DNA of 52,753 bases from Bondarzewia mesenterica. Its lineage: Eukaryota; Basidiomycota; Agaricomycetes; Russulales; Bondarzewiaceae. Positions 45,019 through 52,753 of the stretch are shown piece after piece. Each line of letters begins with the position of its first letter. Within the stretch, counting starts at the first letter, position 1. The notes under the pieces were generated by a model that was not told where the DNA came from, made no database searches, and saw nothing but the letters and a program-made list of their open reading frames with translations. The translations under genes were made by a program, and so were the position numbers. Location: positions 7,216-59,968 of the forward strand of contig SGPL01000161.1 of NCBI GenBank assembly GCA_004802705.1, written 5' to 3'.

Positions 45019-46928
45019 ATGTCCGGCCTGTTCCACGACAGCCCCGANTACCTCCAACGCCTCCGGACTGACTTCGTTCCGCCAGAGGTCTGCCACTTCC
45101 NCTCTTTGTTGATCACAGACCGCTTACATGCCGCAGATCACCCTCAAAGAGATTCACGCCGTGGTGCCAAAGCACTGCTACGAAAAATCTACAGTCAAGG
45201 GGCTCTACTATACCGCCCGCGATGTGCTCTTCGCTTGGCTCTTCTATGAGATAGCCACCTATATAGATCCCTTTTCCCAGTCCCTTACCACCTACTACGG
45301 GTTCAGTTATGCCGCGTCCCAAGTCGTCAGGTGGTCCTTATGGGCACTGTATTGGTACTGGCAGGGTATCGCGCTCGCCGGTTGGTGGTGTCTCGGTAGG
45401 TCTTTCTCTCGTTCTATGTCTCAACACGTAGACTGAAGCGAGGTTACGGTAGGTCATGAAGCTGGTCATGGTACGTTGTCTGACCATAGCTGGATCAACC
45501 ACGTACTTGGATATTGCTTGCACACGGTGAGTTATGTCAANCCACATCTCGAGAAGCACTCACTAAATGNCATTCAGTTCTTGTTGGTCCCATACTATGC
45601 CTGGCGCTCAACCCACAATGCTCACCACGTACGACCGCCATTTTTGTCTCTCTCTCTGTGACAAGGACTCACCTTAACACAATAGAAAGCAACGGGCTCC
45701 GTTGAGCGCGAGGAGAACTATGTCCCGCGAACTCGCACGGACTATAACCTGCCGCCGGATTCCAAGGCACACATCACNGACTACCACGACNTCTTCGAGG
45801 AGACACCGCTCTATACCCTCCTGCGCATGCTCGCGATGCAGCTCTTTGGCTGGCACGCCTACCTCCTCTACAACGCTCTCGGCTCTCCGATGTACCCTGC
45901 TGAGGGCACCAACGTGAGCCCACCCGCCCACCAATCCCAACATAACAATGACCTGACTGACTTACTGACTCAAACACTGACGAAATAGCACTTCTCCCCG
46001 ACGTCCCCGCTCTTCAAGCCGCACGAGCGCAGGCACATTATCATATCCAATGTCGGGCTCTCTGTCATGACGAGCGTGTTGACGTACTACATCCGCCTCA
46101 CCTCCTTCTCCACCTTCATCAAGACCTACTTCATCCCCTACCTCGTAAGCCCTCCGAGTCACACCTCTGTCTCCGCGCATCTTCTACGGCATANTGACAC
46201 GATTGACAGCTCGCGAACCATTGGATCGTNATGCTCACGTTCCTGCACCACACTGACCCGTCAATCCCACACTACCGCAACAAGCGATGGTCCTTCCTCC
46301 GCGGTGCGCTTGCCACCGTCGATCGCCCCCTCCTGGGCTGGGCCGGCCGATTCTTCCTGCACAACGTACGTACCTCCCNCCCAAACGTAAAAGCAAATAA
46401 AAGTGGGGGAGGGGAGAACGCAAACAGATAGTATCGACTTACGACGTATTTTCTTCTCAGGTCTCGCACGATCACATTGCCCATCATTTCTTCTCCACCA
46501 TCCCATTCTGTAAGCCCGCTTTCTACCCCCTANCCTTTCNCTCTCAACCCCTGCCCATCATCATTCAACGACTTACAATTCGGCANCGGACATCGTAGAT
46601 AACCAGCCAGAAGTGACCAAAGCCCTCAAGCGCGTCCTCNAGTCGGATTACAACTACGATTCCACGGTACGTCCTTATCCCCGTCACCCTCCGACCCGTC
46701 TCAAGCCACACGCGCTCACCACGTGTCTCCGCAACNCCNAACTTGACCGTNGGCCCGCAGAACTCGTTCCGTGCATTGTACCGCTCGTTCCGAGAGTGCT
46801 GCTTCATCGAAGATGAGGGCGACATCGTGTTTTACAAAAATGAACACGGCCGTGCCCAGCGCTTCGTCAGCGAGTCTGTGGACTNTCCGATCACCGATGG
46901 ACACGGAGAGGAGGNTACTCGGGATTAG
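45019..46928 (+). CDS. membrane fatty-acid desaturase 2, FAD2/delta-12 type
   Basis: The start is ATG 45019 (MSGLFHDSP); the first intron is about 45082-45136 and the next exon reads [20 protein letters not shown]. His boxes are [39 protein letters not shown] (split by an intron) and [14 protein letters not shown]. Hydrophobic stretches are [15 protein letters not shown] and [15 protein letters not shown]. The core includes [40 protein letters not shown] and [20 protein letters not shown]. The tail is [35 protein letters not shown], to TAG 46926-46928. There are about nine exons. Some N bases fall in introns or single codons. It is clearly homologous to desaturase 1 but with a different first box and second box, so it is probably a separate regiospecificity. 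ER membrane is inferred. Confidence 0.92.
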
Positions 46929-49900
46929 GCCTTGGGTTTCAANTGACAGTCTNGAGCGAATGNGGGAGCACTCTCCAGAATCAGTGCTGTGCTCATCGAT
47001 ACATACGGTCTGTCCGGGGCAGTTCCGGTTTAGAAACATACANTGGCCGCGGCATACACAAATACACACACATACAATTAAATTCTCGCATGCCTCACTT
47101 CAGGATTCACATCACGATTGCCTCATATTGAATACTTGTACATATCTGTAACTCATTTANATACNACCGTGTATTCTGTGTAGAATACATATATTTACCG
47201 CACGGCGATGCATGATGCATGATGAACGAGCGTGCCGATAATTTCCAGCACATCTAAGATCTCTCAATCCCCGTCAATCCATAANTGAACACTTTATTTT
47301 AAGTGCCCTGACCTGGAATCCCAGGGCTTCATGAGCCTCGGAATCTTCCTCGTCGACCCTCGGAAGAAGCCTCATGAAATAACTTAGTGACTGGCTCGGA
47401 GAAGCGGGTAGACAAAGAAGNTGCATAACTAGAATAGACAACCCCATCTGAGCACTCAAGTACTCACGTAGTATGAGGAATACATATAGAACGAGTACAC
47501 ACGTACCCACACATCGATAAGCTCGAGTGAGAATCCTTCATGATCCTGAGAAGAACTTCCACAATGCCCATCAGCTTGCGCCACCGTCTGCCACCGTCGT
47601 CCTTCTCAGGCGAAGTGTGACAACGTGACTAGTACAACACGCTAGCGCAGCACTTCCACCCAACACGTTTCCACGTTTCTGCTAGTTACCTTCCTCAAAT
47701 CCATAAGTACACACCGTCGCACCAGAAATNCTATCCGAGAAAGAAAGTAAGCAAGTTATCAGACCCGTCATGCGACTGACCTGACAATGACAGTTATGTT
47801 GACACGGTGACAGCCGACGGTAAACACGGCTGTCTGCCTTCTCTTGCTTTTAATCATGATGTCTCGCTTCGCCTTCCTCCTCAGAAGCAAAGAAAAAGAA
47901 TCCACTCGTTGCATCCATCGCGCAAGAGAAGTAGAACCTGATGCAGACGTCACGACTCCCCGACGGCCAACCCAACCCAACAGTGAACACGAGTCCGGAT
48001 CTAGAGTCTCCCAGTGTGAGTTATCAATATCCATGTCCTNATATACACGCCATCGTGCCATCCACCGCCCGTTTCTGATCGCGCATCAATTGAAATCCTG
48101 AGAGAAATCAATTTAGGTATGGAGTATTATGACATGGTTGACGAACGGAAACGGAACATAAGTATCGTTGGTAAAACCCGATGGACGATGCCGCGGAACG
48201 CCGACTGACCAACCGACCAGCCAATTTANTTGACGAAATTTGACGTGACAGTCAAAAGTACGTATGTAGGAACTCGGGCTCGGGCTGACGATTGGCACGG
48301 GGTAACGGTGAGATGTGTGGACAGAGATCTCTCATTGTGCCGACGTGAGTACACTGTAAGTAAGTCGCATTCCATAATCTATCGTAATGATGAAATATTC
48401 AACTGCATCAAATACGGTTGTAGCGCCCGGAGAGATTGCGCTCGCGTTCGCGCGCGAAGCTTATCACGAGATGCATGCAGGGCGCGTGGGAGGGAGCGGG
48501 GAAGGAGAAGGTAGAAAGAGCCTCAAGAAGGACCAGAAAGAAGAAGTTGAGGTGAGTCCTTGAGTAAAGTGAGTACGGTATGGTATGGTAAATGCATACT
48601 GTGCGTCCGTTGTCAAGAATTTTCTGATTGAAATTGAAAGCAGGTAATCTGAAGATCTGAAGACTCGCGATGCCGCAGTTCGTAGTCTACCACTCGTTCG
48701 GATCTTTCGAGCAACTCGACTCGACTCGACTCGATTCGCAGCCCTGATACTGTCAGAAGCATCGGATCTTGCACACAAGTCGTGTCAGTCGCGAGTGGGG
48801 TGCTGCACATGAACCTCGCACTCACCAATCGCATCAGCAGGTCTCCACGTAGTACCCCATTATTTAAATGCGCAAACACATTTCCGCCTCTCCACTCGGC
48901 ACTGGACAAACTCCCGAGTCGACAACGATCATTGACGATCCTCCTGTCACCGTGTCCGCCATTGCCGCCGGCACACAGGACATGTCAAACACCAAATACA
49001 CACAAACTGGAGCGCGAAATACATACACATCATGGTTTGTAAATTTGGTCTGGGCAGGGCACGAAGAACGCAGGCTCACTCACCCCACGAAATCCGCGGG
49101 CCACGCGTCGAGCTAGAAGCTCCTCTTCCTTCTTTCCAGCCTTCCAAACTTCCGTGTCCTGATCCAGATCGTATGTATGTATGTATGGGAAGCGCTTGCT
49201 CGCGCGGCGTAGGGGAAGGTAAGTACCTGATTCCAACGCGCGGAGCCCGAAGTCGCGGACAGGTTGCCCTTACTAGCAAATCTCATCATCATCATAAATG
49301 GGACTACAAGCTCTGACCCGTGTTCGTTGCACAAACCAGGTTAGCCTGCACTTTCCAAACTTCTCTTCAAACTTCTTCAGCACTCACCTTACACACTCAG
49401 AATACCTGCTTTACTGGGAACACTCGGCCGTTCCTTCGTGGCGACAGGTCTACTGCGTGCGTAAACTTCCAAATTTGAGTTGGCGCTCGCTCAGGTCACT
49501 TATTGACCTGACTTTTTACTGATTGATTAATTAACCGCAGCGGCACCTTCGTGGCAGTCTCACTGCGCCCTGGCATGGTGGCGTATTCGGTAATGCATAC
49601 TTACTGCATAACACGTCACGTCGAGCACTCGCCGTGCTCAGTAAGTATTTACTCATGCATTTTACACGATTCCACCGCGCGGTGACGGGCCCCTGGCTCG
49701 TCTCGTCCGTCCGAAGCACTCGAATATTATCGTACGAGTGAGAAGAAGCCCCATAGAATGGAAGAATCCGAGCCTGCGCGCCTCATGATGATGATGATCA
49801 TCATCATCATCATTATGTATCGGTGATAGCTCTCCATAAACAAGTGAGAAGCGTAACACACCTAGAAACCTTGATAACTGAGTCCCGTAACGGATTGATC

Positions 49901-51054
49901 TATGTGCGCTCATTGTCCATCAAGTCATATGGCACTCCGGCTCTCTCCGTTTACATTATCAGCGCTCACGGGTCCGGCAGCGAAATTCTCAGGCTAATCC
50001 TGAGTTGAAGAGGATTCTGATGCAAGTGCTCTTCATGCACTATGTATAGTGGGGACACGGAATATGCGATTGGGATAAATGGAGGTATGGAGGGATTTAA
50101 GAAGAGTCCCAGCGAGGTGTCTTGATACTTAGTCCCTTTAGCATCTCGTCGTGCGGTGGTACCTAGTAGCGATAAGTACACGCAGATATCACACAGATAC
50201 AGATTCGGCACTTCTGAGGGCCGGCAGCGAGCGTTGACCTGTAAGCCAATCAGCGTCGAGCGAGAGGAGAAACCAAATCATCGTTCACTCGTCGCGAAAC
50301 TCTTCTGCAAAAAAAAACGTCTTAAAACGCTTTACTTGGTCTTGACAAGACAAAAATTTAAAGGAAGGCAACGATACCAAAAAAATGCTACATGCCATGG
50401 AAGGCGTCTCTGGCTTGTCGTTCATTGTGGCAATGTCAAACTTGTCGAATCGAATCGGAGAAGAGTCGCGGACCCGCCGCGCGGCGGCAACCGCATCGCA
50501 CAACGGAAACAGGGCAGGAACAGTTAGACTCGGTGGTGAACAAGTCGCGGATAGGTGATCTTGCAAGGATTCGAAACGCCATTCGCACATCGACCGCAAA
50601 TCACCGCCGCGTTGACATTGAGTCGGAAGGGAAGGAGAAGGGAAGAAATTTGAACACCACGCATCGGGAGTTCTGTCAACTCACTCCATTCACTCACTCC
50701 ACCTACCCACTCACTAGGTAAAAATAGGTTATGCGCGTCCCGCGGGAATCCTTCTGCCAAGAAAGAAAGAAAGAAATTGAAAAGAAAGTCTAACTCATCC
50801 ACACATAATCGCGTCTCTGATTTACCCGCTGGTAGGTCAACTACGTGCCATTACAATACCGCGGAATAGTGAGCGCGACGAGGAGGAGGAGGAGTGTTTG
50901 GGGGAGGGCTGACTGACTGACTGGCGGAGGATCGGCCCGCAAGTTATATAGAAAATATACAACTTTTTGTCTCGTACAGCACCAGTACCCGCGGATATTT
51001 CTGACAAAAAAAAAACACAGATAATAATAATGAAAACATGGATAAAAAACTAAG
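46929..51054. other. 4-kb region without recognised genes
   Basis: Open frames up to about 120 residues occur on both strands, but all are overlapping, of odd composition and without family character. Small repeats are present: CTCGACTCGACTCGACTCGATTCG-like pentamers near 48715-48740, (ATG)n/(ATC)n near 49785, and AGAA tetramers near 50758-50775. It may be subtelomeric-like or regulatory DNA. I found no tRNA that I could support. Confidence 0.5.
49785..49814. repeat. self-complementary ATG/ATC trinucleotide microsatellite
   Basis: Four ATG units run straight into about five ATC units, so the tract is its own reverse complement and can form a hairpin or cruciform. Confidence 0.9.
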
Positions 51055-52753
51055 CAAGGAGACGTACATGAGTACGTTCTGCGTGCTGGCTGGCCGCTGC
51101 GTGTCTCTCAACTCCGAATAAGTTAAGTTATCCTCGCCAGTCTCTGAACGAAACGAATCGGAGAAACCACGCGGGTCGACGAGTCCTGATGCGCGACGGT
51201 CCCGTAAAAAAAGCCCGCCGATCACGAAGATTGTCAACTGATAGCAAGCAAGTCGTACGCGCAGGAGGAGGATGAGGTACCATACCACACTGCACCACAC
51301 CCTCGGAAGGCGTCGGAAGTCCGTTTGCGAGATTCGCATACTACAGGAAACTGCGGTTCTCCATGCGCCGAGTCCTGACTCGCACAAAGATGGACTCTAT
51401 GCTGCTACATGAGCGTGTGGATCAGAATCCCTTGAATTGTAATGTCAGAAAGCAAGCAAGCTATGTAGTACCGACTTGAGCTTGCAGGTTCAGATCTGAG
51501 AGCGGACTTGCGGATCCGACTCAAAAACGGACGGACACGCCATTACAACTTGTCCACGCGTGGAAGTTGAGTTAGGCATCAAAACAAACACACACAAAAA
51601 AAAAGGTCGCGTCGACGGGCACCACGAGGGACCCTACGACGTTCAAAGTCAATGCAAGCTTGACCGTTGAAATTAAACCCAACGTTCCGTTCGACGGGAT
51701 CAGGTAAACGTTTCGATGGAGATCGCGGAGCACTGTTGCCATTGATGGCGGGCTGTTTATTCGGCGTTCATTCCGCGGGTGTACAAAAAAAAAAAGAACA
51801 CAGCGAATCGAGCGATGCACTCCCGATGAGCCTGCCAGTGATCCAAGGAGCCTAAACCGTCCACCTGCCTTTCATCTCCGTCCGTTTCGAACCTTGATAT
51901 CCATTCAACCTCCTGCCAACCACGCGCACAGAAAAAAAAAAAAAAAATCGACGAGAAGGTTTTTATTGCATTTCTGAAAACCAGAGCTGAGAGACGTACG
52001 TCCTGCGTGCTGGCTGCGCGTCTCTCGACTCATTCTGAGTTATCCCAAAGTTGACCTTGCCAGTCATTGACCAAATCGAATCGAGAAGCCAGCAGATCAA
52101 CAATCAGGATCAACCTCCTGCCAACCTGAAGCATATCTCAGAAGGAAAAAAAAAACATCGACGAGTAGGTTCTTTATTTTATTCTTAAAAATCTGAACGA
52201 GGAGACGTACCACACATACACGCTAACCGCGCGTTTCTTCACTCAGTATGAGTTATCCTCGCCAATCCTTGACCGAAATCGAATCGGAGAAGCCACACGG
52301 ATCGACGAGTCCTGATGCTCGACGGTCCCGTAAAAAAAGCCCGTCGATCACGAAGAGTGTCAAATGACAGCAGGCAAGTCGTGCGCGCAGGAGGAGGATG
52401 AGCGTACCGTACCGTATCATGCTACACCACACCCTCGGAAGACGTGGGGAGTTCGGTTGCGAGATTCGCACTGTACTGCACAATCCCGCTGTACTCCGCA
52501 CTCGCAGTGCCGCTAGCTCGCACAAACGCAGGACTCCATGCCTGCTACATGAGCGTGCGGATCAGGATCCCGCGAAGTGTGGCGTCAGCAAGCAAGCTAT
52601 GTAGTCCCGACTTGAGCTTGCAGGTTCAGATCTGAAGGCCGGCCAATGGATCCGACTCAAAGGCGGACGGACATGCCATGTCGATGGATTGTCCTCGCCA
52701 CATATCCTACTGTCCGGCTTGCCCACGCGTGGAAGTTAGGTTAGGCATCAAAG
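51055..52753. repeat. direct duplication, period about 1.14-1.17 kb, second copy runs off the window
   Basis: Copy A (about 51055-51585) and copy B (about 52198-52753) share the same order of blocks. These are GGAGACGTAC, GAGTTATCCTCGCC, CGACGAGTCCTGATG, GACGGTCCCGTAAAAAAAGC, GCGCAGGAGGAGGATGAG, CACACCCTCGGAAG, GAGCTTGCAGGTTCAGATCTG and ACGCGTGGAAGTT. The offset is 1136 at GAGTCCTGATG and 1169 at AGGCATCAAA, so indels occur. A third, partial copy of the first about 150 bp lies at about 51905-52110. A minus-strand frame is open in both main copies (to 51387 and 52525) with similar text. Overall divergence is roughly 15-20 percent by eye. Confidence 0.85.

Overview
The window is nuclear DNA from a filamentous fungus, most likely an Agaricomycete (Basidiomycota). 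Genes are split by many 50-60 bp GT-AG introns. Protein families and intron habits match mushroom-forming fungi: Dus3 with CCCH fingers, Rrp9, a USP25/28-like protein, and paired FAD2-like desaturases with HEAGHG and HECGHG boxes. Numerous N bases and one run of roughly 470 N (18601-19080) mark it as draft assembly, so some frameshifts may be sequencing errors. I cannot name the species.

Left part (1-3.9 kb): a possible leucine-rich-repeat remnant, then a multi-exon SAM-dependent methyltransferase gene with two apparent one-base shifts. Transposon island (about 4-17 kb): an AT-rich, repeat-filled region. It holds a broken Ty1/copia element (about 6141-11705) whose protease/integrase segment is replaced by a 160-bp tandem satellite plus a 64-bp repeat. 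It also holds a near-perfect foldback hairpin (13084-13535) and a 3072-bp pogo-type DNA transposon (13966-17037) with exact terminal inverted repeats and a TA target duplication. The pogo transposase is dead, and nearly all of its defects look like G:C to A:T changes.

Core gene block (17.4-38.2 kb): a Dgk1-type CTP-dependent diacylglycerol kinase cut by the gap; a coiled-coil, Ser/Pro-rich protein; RAD6 (E2) with a GC-AG intron; a coiled-coil/PH protein; U3 snoRNP WD40 protein RRP9; alanine aminotransferase with an unusual 705-bp intron; tRNA-dihydrouridine synthase DUS3; and a USP25/28-like protein whose catalytic cysteine position reads alanine.

Lipid block (36.4-46.9 kb): two head-to-head pairs, each made of a membrane fatty-acid desaturase and an alpha/beta hydrolase: desaturase 1 with an HSL-type lipase/esterase, and a YheT/EHT1-type acyltransferase/esterase with desaturase 2. 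This symmetric arrangement is the best candidate for an undescribed functional unit. It could be local supply and remodelling of polyunsaturated acyl chains, or an oxylipin or polyacetylene-like pathway.

Right end (46.9-52.75 kb): no recognisable gene. There are microsatellites and a direct duplication with a period of about 1.14-1.17 kb that runs off the window edge.
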